A DNA stretch of 64,000 nt from Phytohalomonas tamaricis (GCF_003012345.1 NZ_PVRV01000015.1:62001-126000); one strand, 5' to 3'. Counted from the first letter of the stretch, positions 28,378 to 39,190 are shown. Program-made: numbers and translations. Notes: a model not told the origin generated them from the sequence alone.

Positions 28378-29787
28378 TTATACGCTGTAGTACAGTTCGT
28401 ATTCCATCGGGCTCGGCACCATACGTACCGCAGTCACTTCTTCCATCTTCAGCTCAATGTAGGCGTCGATTGTATCTTCAGTGAAAACACCACCTTCGGT
28501 CAGGAAGGCATGATCTTCGCGCAGCGCTTCGAGTGCCTGCTCAAGGCTTGTAGCGACCGTTGGCACCTGCTTGGCTTCTTCTGCCGGCAGGTCGTACAGG
28601 TTCTTGTCCAGAGCATCGCCAGGATGAATCTTGTTACGGATCCCGTCGATACCCGCCATCAGCAGTGCAGCAAAAGCCAGGTATGGGTTAGCTGTCGGGT
28701 CAGGGAAACGTGTCTCGACACGCTTGGCCTTGGGACTTGAAGTATACGGAATACGCAGCGACGCAGAGCGATTACGCGCGCTATAGGCGAGCATGACCGG
28801 CGCTTCGAAGCCTGGCACCAAACGCTTGTACGAGTTGGTGGAGGCATTGGTGAAGGCGTTCAGTGCACGAGCGTGCTTGATCACACCACCGATGTAATAC
28901 AGCGCAGTTTCGGACAGACCAGCATATTCGTCACCGGCGAACATGTTCTCGCCATCTTTCCAGAACGACTGGTGAACGTGCATGCCAGAACCGTTATCAC
29001 CCGCCATCGGCTTAGGCATGAAAGTCGCTGTCTTACCATAAGCGTGCGCCACATTGTGGATCACATACTTCATGGTCTGAACTTCGTCGGCCTTCTTGAC
29101 CAGCGTGTTGAACTTCACACCGATCTCATTCTGGCCCGCATTCGCCACTTCGTGGTGGTGAACTTCAACACTCTGACCGACTGCTTCCAGCGTGGCGCAC
29201 ATCGCGCTACGAATATCATGGAAGGAATCAACCGGTGGTACCGGGAAGTAGCCGCCCTTGACGCGGGGACGGTGGCCCATGTTGCCGCCTTCCAGGTTGG
29301 TCGCGTCGGTAGACCAGGCGCCCTCTTCCGAGGTGATCTTGAAAAACGAGCCGTTCATTTCATTCTTGAAATGAACCTGATCAAAGATGAAGAACTCGGG
29401 CTCCGGGCCAAAGAAGGCAGTGTCGCCCAGGCCAGTGCTGTTCAGATACGCTTCGGCGCGCTTGGCGATGGAGCGTGGATCACGCTCATAGCCCTGCATT
29501 GTCGCCGGCTCGATGATGTCGCAGCGCAGTACGATAGTCGGGTCTTCGGTAAACGGATCCAGGTAGGCGGTGCCGTCCTCCGGCATCAGAATCATGTCGG
29601 ACTCGTTGATGCCTTTCCAGCCGGAAATGGAGGAACCGTCAAACATTTGGCCGTTTTCGAAGAATTCATCATCGACGGCGCGGGCCGGAATCGTGACATG
29701 CTGCTCCTTGCCCTTTGTATCGGTAAAGCGCAAATCAACCCACTTGACGTCGTGTTCTTCAATCAGGGCAAGAGTCTTTTCTGCCAT
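28378..29787 (-). CDS. glnA: glutamine synthetase, type I (GSI-beta)
   Basis: The 469-residue enzyme makes glutamine from glutamate, ammonia and ATP. It shows [17 protein letters not shown] near 50-66, the catalytic NRSASLRIP block, and the adenylylation loop KNLYDLP with Tyr398, so activity is probably controlled by GlnE. The length matches the dodecameric GSI-beta class. GGAGG precedes the ATG. A sigma-54 promoter and two NtrC boxes lie upstream. Confidence 0.98.
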   Translation of the reverse strand: MAEKTLALIEEHDVKWVDLRFTDTKGKEQHVTIPARAVDDEFFENGQMFDGSSISGWKGINESDMILMPEDGTAYLDPFTEDPTIVLRCDIIEPATMQGYERDPRSIAKRAEAYLNSTGLGDTAFFGPEPEFFIFDQVHFKNEMNGSFFKITSEEGAWSTDATNLEGGNMGHRPRVKGGYFPVPPVDSFHDIRSAMCATLEAVGQSVEVHHHEVANAGQNEIGVKFNTLVKKADEVQTMKYVIHNVAHAYGKTATFMPKPMAGDNGSGMHVHQSFWKDGENMFAGDEYAGLSETALYYIGGVIKHARALNAFTNASTNSYKRLVPGFEAPVMLAYSARNRSASLRIPYTSSPKAKRVETRFPDPTANPYLAFAALLMAGIDGIRNKIHPGDALDKNLYDLPAEEAKQVPTVATSLEQALEALREDHAFLTEGGVFTEDTIDAYIELKMEEVTAVRMVPSPMEYELYYSV

Positions 29788-29897
29788 GGTGGTCCTCCAA
29801 TGTGAGCCGAAGCTCGAATGGTTGGCTAACGTGTCCAGTTCGACTTTTTTACACGCTCATTTGCAGTGCATACAAGCGTTTTAATTGTCCGAATTAA

Positions 29898-29913
29898 TGC
29901 ATTCACCGTGCCA
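29898..29913 (-). promoter_or_regulatory. sigma-54 promoter of glnA
   Basis: The minus strand reads TGGCACG-N4-ATGCA, with a perfect -24 element, exact spacing, and one mismatch in the -12 element. The predicted start leaves a leader of about 100 nt. Confidence 0.75.
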
Positions 29914-30045
29914 AAATAGCGCGCAAGTTAAGCGCAATACTAATAAGGCTTTGATAAAAAAAGGTTTTATATGATGTCAGGGATTTATTCGCAGCATCTT
30001 CGCTATAAAAACCGAACGGCTTACAGGCGAATACATACCAGCAAC

Positions 30046-30091
30046 GCACTAGCTTGGTGCCATTATTTTATTTATGCACCATTACTGTGCA
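30046..30091. promoter_or_regulatory. paired NtrC enhancer boxes of glnA
   Basis: Two boxes, GCACT-AGCTT-GGTGC (30046-30060) and TGCACCATTACTGTGCA (30075-30091), fit the GCAC-N7-GTGC core. Their centres are 30 bp apart, about three helical turns, and about 165-195 bp upstream of the predicted glnA start. The arrangement mirrors the paired strong sites of the enterobacterial glnA enhancer. Confidence 0.75.
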
Positions 30092-30324
30092 TAAAGACCT
30101 GCCGTTTCATTTCGTGCCAACGTTATTCTAGCCTACCACCTTTATTGCTAATAACAGGTTTGATTCGACTAAATTAAATATTTACTTATAATACGGAACT
30201 TAGCTTTTTCTCAGGCGATAATTGATAATTTGCCTTCTTTTCGCATCATTTCATTCGCGCAGGGTGGTCGTAACCATCGCTGCGGCACTATAATGCGCAC
30301 CGATTTTCCTTACAGGATCCCGTC

Positions 30325-32136
30325 GTGATCGAGAAACTTCGTAATATAGCTATCATCGCTCACGTCGACCACGGCAAAACCACTCTGGTCGACAAGCTTC
30401 TTCAACAGTCCGGTACGCTTGACCGCAAGACCGAAGGTCAGGAACGTATCATGGACTCCAACGACCAGGAAAAGGAACGTGGTATTACCATCCTGGCAAA
30501 GAATACTGCTATTCGCTGGCACGATTACCACATCAATATCGTTGATACGCCAGGGCACGCCGATTTTGGTGGTGAAGTTGAACGCGTCATGTCAATGGTC
30601 GACTCCGTGTTACTGTTGGTTGATGCGGTTGACGGCCCGATGCCGCAAACTCGTTTCGTTACTCAGAAGGCATTCGCTCAGGGTCTGAAACCGATCGTTG
30701 TCGTCAACAAGATTGACCGCCCCGGCGCTCGCCCTGACTGGGTCGTCGATCAGATTTTTGACCTGTTTGACAACCTTGGCGCAACTGACGAGCAGCTCGA
30801 CTTCCCGATCATCTATTGTTCGGCGCTGAACGGCATCGCCGGCATGGACCCGGAAGAGCTGTCTGACAACATGGATCCCATGTTCCAGGCCATCGTCGAC
30901 ATCGTTGAGCCACCTAATGTCCAGCTCGACGGACCGTTCCAGATGCAGATTTCTGCACTCGACTACAACAGCTATGTTGGCGTCATCGGCCTGGGCCGTA
31001 TCAAGCGCGGCAGCGTCAAACCCAATCAGCAGGTAACTGTTGTCGATGTTGACGGCTCTGTACGCAAGGGCAAGGTCGGTCAGGTCATGACTCACCTTGG
31101 CTTGGAGCGTGTTCAGACGGATGAAGCTTCTGCAGGTGACATCGTCTGTATCACAGGTATTGATGATCTGGGTATTTCCGACACGATCTGTGACCCGGCT
31201 GCACCTGAAGCGCTGCCACCACTTTCCGTTGACGAACCAACCGTTTCGATGACCTTCCAGGTCAACGATTCGCCATTCGCAGGCCGTGACGGCAAGTATG
31301 TCACCAGCCGCAACATCAAGGATCGCCTCGATCAGGAGCTGATCCACAACGTGGCACTGCGTGTCGAGCAGGGTGAGTCACCTGAGAAGTTCAAGGTATC
31401 CGGACGTGGTGAACTTCACCTGTCGGTGTTGATTGAAACCATGCGCCGCGAAGGCTTCGAACTGGCCGTTGGCCGTCCTGAAGTCATCATTCGTGAAGTC
31501 GATGGCGTCAAGCAGGAGCCGTACGAAGAAGTCATCATCGATATCGAAGAGCAGCACCAGGGCTCGGTGATGGAAGAGCTCGGCTACCGCAAGGGCGAGC
31601 TGACCAATATGAACCCCGACGGCAAAGGACGTGTGCGTCTGGACTTCATCATCCCCGCTCGTGGCCTGATCGGTTTCCGCGGGCAATTCCTGACGTTGAC
31701 TTCAGGTACCGGCATCCTGACCAGCCGTTTTGATCATTACGGCCCGCTCAAGCCCGATGCATCGATCGAGCGTCGCAATGGCGTATTGGTTTCGATGGTC
31801 GATGGCAAGGCACTGGCTTATGCGCTTTACGCACTGCAGGATCGCGGTAAGCTGATCATTGATCATGGTACCGAAGTCTACGAAGGCATGCTGATTGGCA
31901 TCAACAACCGTGCCAATGACATGGTCGTCAACCCGACCAAGGGCAAGAAGCTCGACAACATGCGCGCCTCAGGTAACGATGAAAACATCGTCCTGACGCC
32001 GCCGGTCAAGTTCTCGCTGGAACAAGCCATCGAGTTTCTTGATGATGACGAGCTGGTTGAGATTACACCGAGCTTCATTCGTCTGCGCAAGAAGCACTTG
32101 AAAGAGAATGAGCGCAAGCGCGCCGGCAAGTCATAA
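30325..32136 (+). CDS. typA: ribosome-associated GTPase TypA/BipA
   Basis: The 603-residue translational GTPase starts at GTG. It has the P-loop [10 protein letters not shown], switch [16 protein letters not shown] and [12 protein letters not shown], then EF-G-like domains and the BipA-specific C-terminus (about 480-603). It acts on 50S assembly and on stress or cold adaptation. Codon use is that of a highly expressed gene. A strong terminator follows 29 bp after the stop. Confidence 0.98.
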   Translation: MIEKLRNIAIIAHVDHGKTTLVDKLLQQSGTLDRKTEGQERIMDSNDQEKERGITILAKNTAIRWHDYHINIVDTPGHADFGGEVERVMSMVDSVLLLVDAVDGPMPQTRFVTQKAFAQGLKPIVVVNKIDRPGARPDWVVDQIFDLFDNLGATDEQLDFPIIYCSALNGIAGMDPEELSDNMDPMFQAIVDIVEPPNVQLDGPFQMQISALDYNSYVGVIGLGRIKRGSVKPNQQVTVVDVDGSVRKGKVGQVMTHLGLERVQTDEASAGDIVCITGIDDLGISDTICDPAAPEALPPLSVDEPTVSMTFQVNDSPFAGRDGKYVTSRNIKDRLDQELIHNVALRVEQGESPEKFKVSGRGELHLSVLIETMRREGFELAVGRPEVIIREVDGVKQEPYEEVIIDIEEQHQGSVMEELGYRKGELTNMNPDGKGRVRLDFIIPARGLIGFRGQFLTLTSGTGILTSRFDHYGPLKPDASIERRNGVLVSMVDGKALAYALYALQDRGKLIIDHGTEVYEGMLIGINNRANDMVVNPTKGKKLDNMRASGNDENIVLTPPVKFSLEQAIEFLDDDELVEITPSFIRLRKKHLKENERKRAGKS

Positions 32137-32165
32137 CGCAAACACAAGCTTAGCGTAGTCGCTGA

Positions 32166-32192
32166 AAGCCCACCCTGGCGGTGGGCTTTTTT
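32166..32192 (+). terminator. intrinsic terminator of typA
   Basis: AAGCCCACC pairs with GGTGGGCTT around a short loop and runs into TTTTTT. Confidence 0.9.
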
Positions 32193-32233
32193 ATAGTGGT
32201 TTACGCTACAAAGCCAGCGGTAACCAGCAGCCA

Positions 32234-32263
32234 TAAAAAAACCGCCGGAGTGACTCCGGCGGT
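32234..32263 (-). terminator. intrinsic terminator of the small membrane protein gene
   Basis: On the minus strand a 10-bp stem (ACCGCCGGAG / CTCCGGCGGT) with a 3-nt loop is followed by TTTTTT, 35 bp after the stop of the 64-codon gene. A dedicated strong terminator supports that gene being real. Confidence 0.85.
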
Positions 32264-32297
32264 TTCGTAACTCTGTTTGATTCAGACGGCTGTAAAA

Positions 32298-32492
32298 TCA
32301 GGCGGCATCTTTATGAGGAATGAATGCAAAGGCCAGCTTGTCTTCAGCAGCGCGGGCTTTTTGCATTCGTGCCAGCTCAAAGCTTTCAAAGCTTTCTTCG
32401 GCATCACTGCCACGGCCGGAAACGTACATAGCACCCAGCATGAAGAGCATCAATACGGCGTACAAAGCACCGCCAACGATAAGTAGTGTCAT
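32298..32492 (-). CDS. small single-pass membrane protein, unknown
   Basis: The protein has 64 residues from the ATG at 32492, which is preceded by a perfect AAGGAG seven bases upstream. Residues about 2-25 form one hydrophobic helix (LLIVGGALYAVLMLFMLGAMYV). The rest is a charged, helix-prone tail (SFESFELARMQKARAAEDKLAFAFIP). I do not recognise the family. The strong ribosome site and its own terminator argue for a genuine microprotein, perhaps a regulator of a membrane complex. Confidence 0.72.
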   Translation of the reverse strand: MTLLIVGGALYAVLMLFMLGAMYVSGRGSDAEESFESFELARMQKARAAEDKLAFAFIPHKDAA

Positions 32493-32913
32493 AGCAAATC
32501 TCCTTAGCTGATCAATCGCCTTTGGCAATTAACGCTTCCTCACAAAGAAAGCTAGAAGGCATCTTGCAGGAACGTTCCCTGACACTTCGCTGCGAACCTT
32601 TGCAGCCCTGCCGGCCTCATCATTTCGTCTGAGCAAGCTTTTCACGATTATCTATCGGCTTCAGTGCGGATTGCTTTAATCCTGTGTGAAGCCCCTTGCG
32701 TCCCGTCTTGCTCTGTTACACATAATGGACAGAATTATGACTACATGCTGCCCAACTTTAGTCTTAGCGTAACTTTATGTACTAACTAGCGAGACGTGAT
32801 CACATCAATACTCTTTAAGTAACCAAATATTACATTGAGCAATTAAACTTTGCAACACAAAATTCATGACTCGCCTAGTTTCATGCGCTACTCGAGTACT
32901 AGAATATCTAGTC
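32493..32913. other. intergenic region, no gene seen
   Basis: About 420 bp of relatively AT-rich sequence between the small membrane protein gene and the end of ligB. It should hold the promoter of the small gene. A short ACTAGA/TCTAGT hairpin (32898-32912) follows the ligB stop. Nothing else is supported. Confidence 0.5.
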
Positions 32914-34644
<1,731 letters not shown>

Positions 34645-34807
34645 CTACAACGACGACGCCCTACAGTGCGTATCTGTACATTCTCCGTTTCTCTTTTTGG
34701 TTATCGTCTGAACGGCGATGAACTACAGTCGGCACGGGCCCATTGCGCGTTAACTGCTAGGATGAAGAGAAGAAAAGAGACGAATCGACACTAGGAGATA
34801 GATTGCC

Positions 34808-35116
34808 ATGACCGATGCGCGTCAGATCGAGTGGGATACCCCCGATAATGCCAGCGTCAAGGAGCACTACGAGGACCTTTACTTTCTCAAGGAAGCGCCC
34901 AAGATAGGCAGTGTGATCACTGCCCGTTACAAGAAGGCCAATGTGCGGTTGCAAGTGACAGAGCGCCCGGACAACACCTCATCAGTCGCCCAGGTGCTCA
35001 GCATTACCCCTGATGGCCAGACATCCCGCTCGGAATATGAAGACCTCAATAAAGGTGATCTGGTCATCGTGGCAGACAACAAGCGTGCCTTCGTGCGCTA
35101 TCAGGAAGATGATTGA
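34808..35116 (+). CDS. conserved-looking hypothetical protein, 102 residues
   Basis: This acidic, soluble protein has no signal peptide or membrane segment. The middle (VITARYKKANVRLQVTERPDNTSSVAQVLSI) and end (GDLVIVADNKRAFVRYQEDD) suggest a small beta-barrel, perhaps SH3- or OB-like. TAGGAGA lies before the ATG. I do not recognise the family. It stands alone between ligB (divergent) and the peroxiredoxin gene. Confidence 0.7.
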   Translation: MTDARQIEWDTPDNASVKEHYEDLYFLKEAPKIGSVITARYKKANVRLQVTERPDNTSSVAQVLSITPDGQTSRSEYEDLNKGDLVIVADNKRAFVRYQEDD

Positions 35117-35288
35117 TACTCTTTTCATATTGACGATGATCAAGGCAGGTGATTTCTTGAAGAAAGCCGTTATGTTCAGATAGGAATTAACTTAGGCGAA
35201 CTTGTTGTTTGGCTAATGCAGCGGAAATCGTCAATATCGTGTTCCAGGATAACTCCACTTACCTCCGCTCGACGAAAGGAGACTTTGC

Positions 35289-35921
35289 ATGACGCTGCAA
35301 CTCGGCGATACCGCTCCCGACTTTTCTCAGGACAGCACCTCAGGCACCATCAATTTTCATGAGTGGATGGGCGACCAATGGGCAATCCTGTTTTCACATC
35401 CCAAGGATTTCACCCCGGTCTGCACCACCGAATTGGGCGAAGTTGCTCGTCTGAAGCCGGAATTTGAGAAGCGCAACGCCAAGGCTATCGGTCTGTCGGT
35501 TGATCCGCTTGACGATCACCACGCTTGGAAGGGCGACATCGAACAGACGCAGGGCCACGCGCTGAACTTCCCCTTGCTGGCCGATGCTGACCGCAAGGTC
35601 AGTCAGCTCTATGGCATGATCCATCCCAATGCCAACGACACATTGACTGTGCGTTCGGTATTCGTGATTGATCCCAAGAAGAAGGTCCGCCTGATTTTGA
35701 CGTATCCGGCCAGCGCCGGCCGCAATTTTCAGGAGATCTTGCGCGTACTCGACAGTCTCCAACTTACTGACAATGAGCGCGTCGCGACACCGGTCAACTG
35801 GAAGGATGGCGACGACGTTATCATTGCGCCGTCAGTCAGCAATGAGGAAGCCAACGAGCTGTTTCCGCAGGGTTGGGATGAAAAGACCCCTTATCTGCGC
35901 ATGACCAAGCTCAAGAAATAA
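35289..35921 (+). CDS. 1-Cys peroxiredoxin (Prx6 family)
   Basis: The 210-residue enzyme reduces peroxides. The peroxidatic Cys45 lies in DFTPVCTTELG. It is the only cysteine in the protein, so a resolving partner must come from elsewhere. The extended C-terminal domain (about 150-210) is typical of the Prx6/AhpC-TSA long type. AAAGGAG precedes the ATG and a strong terminator follows. Confidence 0.95.
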   Translation: MTLQLGDTAPDFSQDSTSGTINFHEWMGDQWAILFSHPKDFTPVCTTELGEVARLKPEFEKRNAKAIGLSVDPLDDHHAWKGDIEQTQGHALNFPLLADADRKVSQLYGMIHPNANDTLTVRSVFVIDPKKKVRLILTYPASAGRNFQEILRVLDSLQLTDNERVATPVNWKDGDDVIIAPSVSNEEANELFPQGWDEKTPYLRMTKLKK

Positions 35922-35942
35922 GCGTCAGCCTACTTAGAAATG

Positions 35943-35970
35943 AAAAAGCCCCTACTAGTAGGGGCTTTTT
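35943..35970. terminator. bidirectional intrinsic terminator
   Basis: AAAAAGCCCC pairs with GGGGCTTTTT around CTACTAGTAG, which itself can extend the stem. T-runs flank it on both strands. It ends the peroxiredoxin transcript and would also end minus-strand transcripts from the epimerase side. Confidence 0.9.
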
Positions 35971-35996
35971 CATGACCTTTGGTGACAGATACCCAG

Positions 35997-36173
35997 CTAA
36001 CGTGTTTTCCATATCTGGGCTGCGTATTCACGCACGGCACGATCCGACGAAAACCAGCCCATGTTTGCCGTATTACGCACCGTCGCGCGCCACCATTGCT
36101 TATCATCACGCCAGCGCTCGGCAACCTGACGCTGCATATCTCAATACGTATCGAAATCGGCGCGCACTTCGAT
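35997..36173 (-). pseudogene. remnant of a glycogen/maltodextrin phosphorylase C-terminus
   Basis: Reading the minus strand gives about 58 codons ending at TAG (35997-35999). They include ADFDTY, a TGA stop, DMQRQVAERW, then NTANMGWFSSDRAVREYAAQIW. This matches the extreme C-terminus of GlgP/MalP (ADF-x2-Y-x3-Q, N-x-A-x2-G-x-FSSDR-x3-Y-x3-IW). The catalytic body is absent and an in-frame stop lies inside, so it is a decayed fragment. A further short stretch, FEKLAQAILNG near 36188-36226 in another frame, may be part of it. Confidence 0.8.
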
Positions 36174-36260
36174 CGCAGCTCCGCCATCCGTTCAATATGG
36201 CTTGCGCCAATTTTTCAAATGACTGCGCCGCGCTAGATCTTCACAGACACACGATAGCGG

Positions 36261-37238
36261 TCATGACGTCAACGCTTCGAGCGTCACTTTGGCGCCGAAA
36301 CGGCGTACTGCACCAGGCGCCAATGTTATCTGTTCGGCCAGTTCCGGCATGTTGTAGGCGTTGGGAGGGAACTCGGTTGGTTCGATCGCCAGCGATGATC
36401 TCGCCCGCTCCGCGAGCGTATCACCAGTAAACAGGTGGACAGCGCCATAGGGTTGAGCAACCACCAGTTGAAGCCCGGCACGGCTATCCTCGAAGCGTGT
36501 GCGGCACAAGCCATCCTCATCGGGCGCGAGTGCGGTAAAGCAGGCGTCTAGCACGTGAGCATTGAGGGCGAGAACATGATCATTGAGCGTACGTCGCCCC
36601 TTATCGCCTTGCAGAGGGATTAACGTTTTGTCGGCCACTACCGCCTCGCGTGCCGGAAGCACCACGCGGCACGCTTCGAGATTGCCACCGGGTGGGTAAA
36701 AGTAGGGATGCCAGCCACAGCCGAACGGTGCCGTTGTAGTACCGACATTTTCGGCTACCAATGACCACTCCAGCCCCTGCTCGTCGAGAGTGAACATGCA
36801 GCAGCAGTTGACCGTAAACGGATAGCCAGGCAGCGTGTCGGCACCAATCGCCGTAGTCAGAGTGACTGCGGCACTACGTTCATCACAGTGATGATTAGCC
36901 AACGTCCAATCAAGATCGCGCACGATGCCATGAATCGCATTACCCTCGCCCTTGCTCACCGGCAATTGATGCTCCTGACCGTTGAACTCGTAGCGCCCGT
37001 GCGCGATGCGGTTGGAAAACGGTGCCATCAGCGCTGAGCGGGCCGCGCCACCCACCTCAAGCTCCTGAGCGTGGCGATAGCCGTCGATGATGCGAAGAAG
37101 ATTACCGTCAGGCCCTGGCAAATAGAGATCAAGCAGCGTGGCACCGTGCAGTGCAATGCGCATCCGCAAGCCTTTATCATCGTGCAGCTCAAGCGCTGGC
37201 CACTTGCCAAAGTGGGTTTCATGCAAGGCGAAAGACAT
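36261..37238 (-). CDS. galM: aldose 1-epimerase (galactose mutarotase-like)
   Basis: The protein has 325 residues from the ATG at 37238, preceded by AGGAG. The beta-sandwich epimerase family is shown by APFSNRIAHGRYEFNG, the catalytic His in IHGIVRDLDW, GWHPYF and the catalytic Glu in EPTEFPPNAYN. It interconverts alpha and beta anomers of hexoses; the true sugar is unknown. The phosphorylase remnant lies just downstream on the same strand, hinting that a glycan-related cluster once stood here. Confidence 0.9.
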   Translation of the reverse strand: MSFALHETHFGKWPALELHDDKGLRMRIALHGATLLDLYLPGPDGNLLRIIDGYRHAQELEVGGAARSALMAPFSNRIAHGRYEFNGQEHQLPVSKGEGNAIHGIVRDLDWTLANHHCDERSAAVTLTTAIGADTLPGYPFTVNCCCMFTLDEQGLEWSLVAENVGTTTAPFGCGWHPYFYPPGGNLEACRVVLPAREAVVADKTLIPLQGDKGRRTLNDHVLALNAHVLDACFTALAPDEDGLCRTRFEDSRAGLQLVVAQPYGAVHLFTGDTLAERARSSLAIEPTEFPPNAYNMPELAEQITLAPGAVRRFGAKVTLEALTS

Positions 37239-37361
37239 CGGGTAATCTCCTGACCGTAGGGGCATCTGCTCTCACCATAGCGTGTTGCCCGACAGGTACA
37301 AGCGCCAGGTAGGCAAGCATGGGCAATAGCGATAGCCATCGCAGGCGATTACATCATTTTA

Positions 37362-37391
37362 TTGACAGCAATATCGTAATACCTCGATATA
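37362..37391 (+). promoter_or_regulatory. promoter and inverted repeat upstream of the OYE gene
   Basis: TTGACA (37362-37367) and a -10-like GATATA (37386-37391) are spaced 18 bp apart. Between and over the -10 lies a perfect inverted repeat ATATCG-N8-CGATAT (37371-37390), the position of a repressor operator. A related repeat precedes the downstream arsR-type gene. Confidence 0.6.
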
Positions 37392-37435
37392 TGGATTACC
37401 CTTCTGCAACGTTCTTAACGCCACAGGAGTTTTCC

Positions 37436-38566
37436 ATGGCCACCACTATACATCCTCGTGTTGCATCGCTGTTCACCCCGATCACATTAGGCAGCCTCAC
37501 GCTTGCCAACCGGCTCGTCATGGCGCCCATGACGCGCCAGCACTCACCCGGCGGCGTTCCCAATGAAGAAGTAGCACGCTACTACCGCCGCCGCGCCGAA
37601 GGCGGCATCGGCTTGATCATCACCGAAGGCACCTATATCGATCATCCTGCCGCTAACGGTTATGAAAACGCCCCGGACTTCTTCGGTGAACAAGCACTGG
37701 CCGGTTGGAAACGTGTAGTCGACGAAGTCCACGCTGCTGGCGCCAAGATCATCCCGCAGCTCTGGCACGTAGGCAACGAGCGTCGTCCCGGCATGCCTCA
37801 TGACCTCAGCGTACCGGGCTATGGGCCGATGACGATCGAGGAAGAGGGTCAGGTTGTGGTCAAGGGCATGAGTATTGATGACATCTATGATGTCATTGCA
37901 TCTTATGCGCGCGCCGCCCGTGACGCTGAGCGCCTGGGCTTCGACGGGCTCGAGATCCACGCTGCTCACGGCTACCTGCTCGATACGTTCCTGTGGTCAC
38001 AAACGAATCAGCGTGATGACGAATACGGCGGCTCGCTGGAAAACCGTCTCCGTCTACCCGTCGAAGTAGTACGCGCGATGCGTGCCGAAGTCAGCGATGA
38101 TTTCCCGATCGTGCTGCGCTTCTCGCAGTGGAAGATGAGCGATTACGAGGCCAAGATCGCCGAGACACCTGATGAACTGGGCACCATCCTGTCAGCGCTG
38201 GCCGAAGCCGGAGTGGATATCTTTCACGCTAGCACACGCCGCTTCTGGGAGCCGGCATTCGAAGGCTCGCCCGACAACCTGGCGACCTGGGCACGCGAAC
38301 TGACCGGTAAACCGGCCATCACAGTGGGCAGCATCGGGCTCGACAAGGCCTTTGGACCCGATCAGTTTACCGGCAAGGCCGATCCCAACGCCGGACGCGC
38401 CGATATCGACACCTTGATTGAGCGCATGGATGCCGGTGCCTTTGATCTGGTGGCTGTCGGCCGCGCCTTGCTTTCCGACCCGGACTGGCCGGCCAAGATT
38501 CGTGCCGGCCGGTTTGAAGACACTATCGACTTTGATCGCAACGCCCTGTCGAATCTGGTGATCTAA
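37436..38566 (+). CDS. NADH:flavin oxidoreductase, Old Yellow Enzyme family
   Basis: The protein has 376 residues from the ATG at 37436, set by AGGAG. This FMN TIM barrel shows LANRLVMAPMTRQ at the N-terminus, IPQLWHVGN, the substrate/FMN-binding EIHAAHGYLLDTFLW, the NQRDDEYGGSLENRLRLPVEV signature, and a C-terminal phosphate-binding AVGRALLSDP. Such enzymes reduce activated C=C bonds, nitro compounds or quinones with NAD(P)H. The adjacent Cys-containing ArsR regulator suggests induction by electrophiles. Confidence 0.93.
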   Translation: MATTIHPRVASLFTPITLGSLTLANRLVMAPMTRQHSPGGVPNEEVARYYRRRAEGGIGLIITEGTYIDHPAANGYENAPDFFGEQALAGWKRVVDEVHAAGAKIIPQLWHVGNERRPGMPHDLSVPGYGPMTIEEEGQVVVKGMSIDDIYDVIASYARAARDAERLGFDGLEIHAAHGYLLDTFLWSQTNQRDDEYGGSLENRLRLPVEVVRAMRAEVSDDFPIVLRFSQWKMSDYEAKIAETPDELGTILSALAEAGVDIFHASTRRFWEPAFEGSPDNLATWARELTGKPAITVGSIGLDKAFGPDQFTGKADPNAGRADIDTLIERMDAGAFDLVAVGRALLSDPDWPAKIRAGRFEDTIDFDRNALSNLVI

Positions 38567-38613
38567 CGCCATTTATTGAGCGCACGATGACGCGCAAACG
38601 CACTAAATGGCGT
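38566..38613. repeat. 10-bp inverted repeat after the OYE gene
   Basis: ACGCCATTTA (38566-38575) pairs perfectly with TAAATGGCGT (38604-38613), beginning at the last base of the OYE stop codon. The loop contains a GCGC pair that could extend the fold. There is no T-run; it may be an mRNA 3' structure or a partial terminator before the arsR-type gene. Confidence 0.45.
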
Positions 38614-38637
38614 CTGCGCGTCGTTGTTCACCGCGAA

Positions 38638-38660
38638 ATATGCGAACATAGGCGCATTAT
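38638..38660. promoter_or_regulatory. inverted repeat upstream of the arsR-type gene
   Basis: ATATGCG-N8-CGCATTAT lies 45-68 bp before the regulator start. Its layout (ATAT, CG, 8-bp spacer, CG, AT-rich) resembles the ATATCG-N8-CGATAT repeat in the OYE promoter, as expected if one repressor binds both. Confidence 0.5.
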
Positions 38661-38705
38661 CTGTTCCGTTGTCCAACACCCGTTGCCCAGCATCACGAGG
38701 CGCCC

Positions 38706-39002
38706 ATGAACGTCAATGAAATCCTCAAGGCGCTCGCCAATCCTCAACGCCTGCATATCCTGCAGTGGCTCAAGGCGCCACATGAGCACTTCGCCGCCGA
38801 GCACTGCCGTGCGGATGGCAGCGTCTGCGTCGGCATCATTCAGGAGAAGGCGGGCCTTTCACAGTCGACCATCTCGGCTTATCTCGCCACCCTATACCGT
38901 GCTGGGTTGGTCAGCGCCGAACGCGTCGGTCAATGGACCTACTATCGCCGCAACGAAGATACCATAGCTGCATTCATCACGGCGCTAAACAAGCTACTCT
39001 GA
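38706..39002 (+). CDS. ArsR-family winged-helix transcriptional regulator
   Basis: The 98-residue protein starts MNVNEILKALANPQRLHILQWL, the classic ArsR opening. The recognition helix lies around GLSQSTISAYLATLYRAGLV and is followed by a wing. Cys34 and Cys41 (HCRADGSVC) sit in the insert before the DNA-binding helices and could sense metals, thiols or electrophiles. It probably represses itself and the upstream OYE gene through the shared inverted repeats (inference). Confidence 0.9.
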   Translation: MNVNEILKALANPQRLHILQWLKAPHEHFAAEHCRADGSVCVGIIQEKAGLSQSTISAYLATLYRAGLVSAERVGQWTYYRRNEDTIAAFITALNKLL

Positions 39003-39190
39003 GCACGCCAGCACGCTTTACGTTGCGGTCAGCACCACGTTGGCCGCAATCCTTTCAATATCAGTAGCGTCTCATCGTCCGCCTAACCTTTTAAGCGTGC
39101 CGCTAGCGCGCGGGCCTGATCGCCAATCAACAGCTATTCGAAGCCCATCCCCACGCTGATCTTGGCGCTATCGTTGCCATCCAGGCCGGT

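Larger units (their letters stand above)
29788..30324. other. divergent intergenic region glnA / typA
   Basis: This AT-rich region of 537 bp has no supported gene; a 68-codon plus-strand frame at 29971-30177 overlaps the NtrC boxes and has no protein character. It holds the glnA sigma-54 promoter and enhancer and, near 30170-30300, presumably the typA promoter. Confidence 0.7.

Noticed and set aside
28873-29805. 310-codon plus-strand frame opposite glnA
   Set aside because: It is the antisense shadow of glutamine synthetase.
29971-30177. 68-codon plus-strand frame in the glnA-typA gap
   Set aside because: It overlaps the two NtrC boxes, has no good ribosome site, and its composition is unlike neighbouring proteins.
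35930-36187. 85-codon minus-strand frame
   Set aside because: It is the wrong frame. The neighbouring frame carries the phosphorylase remnant, and this one runs through the terminator hairpin.
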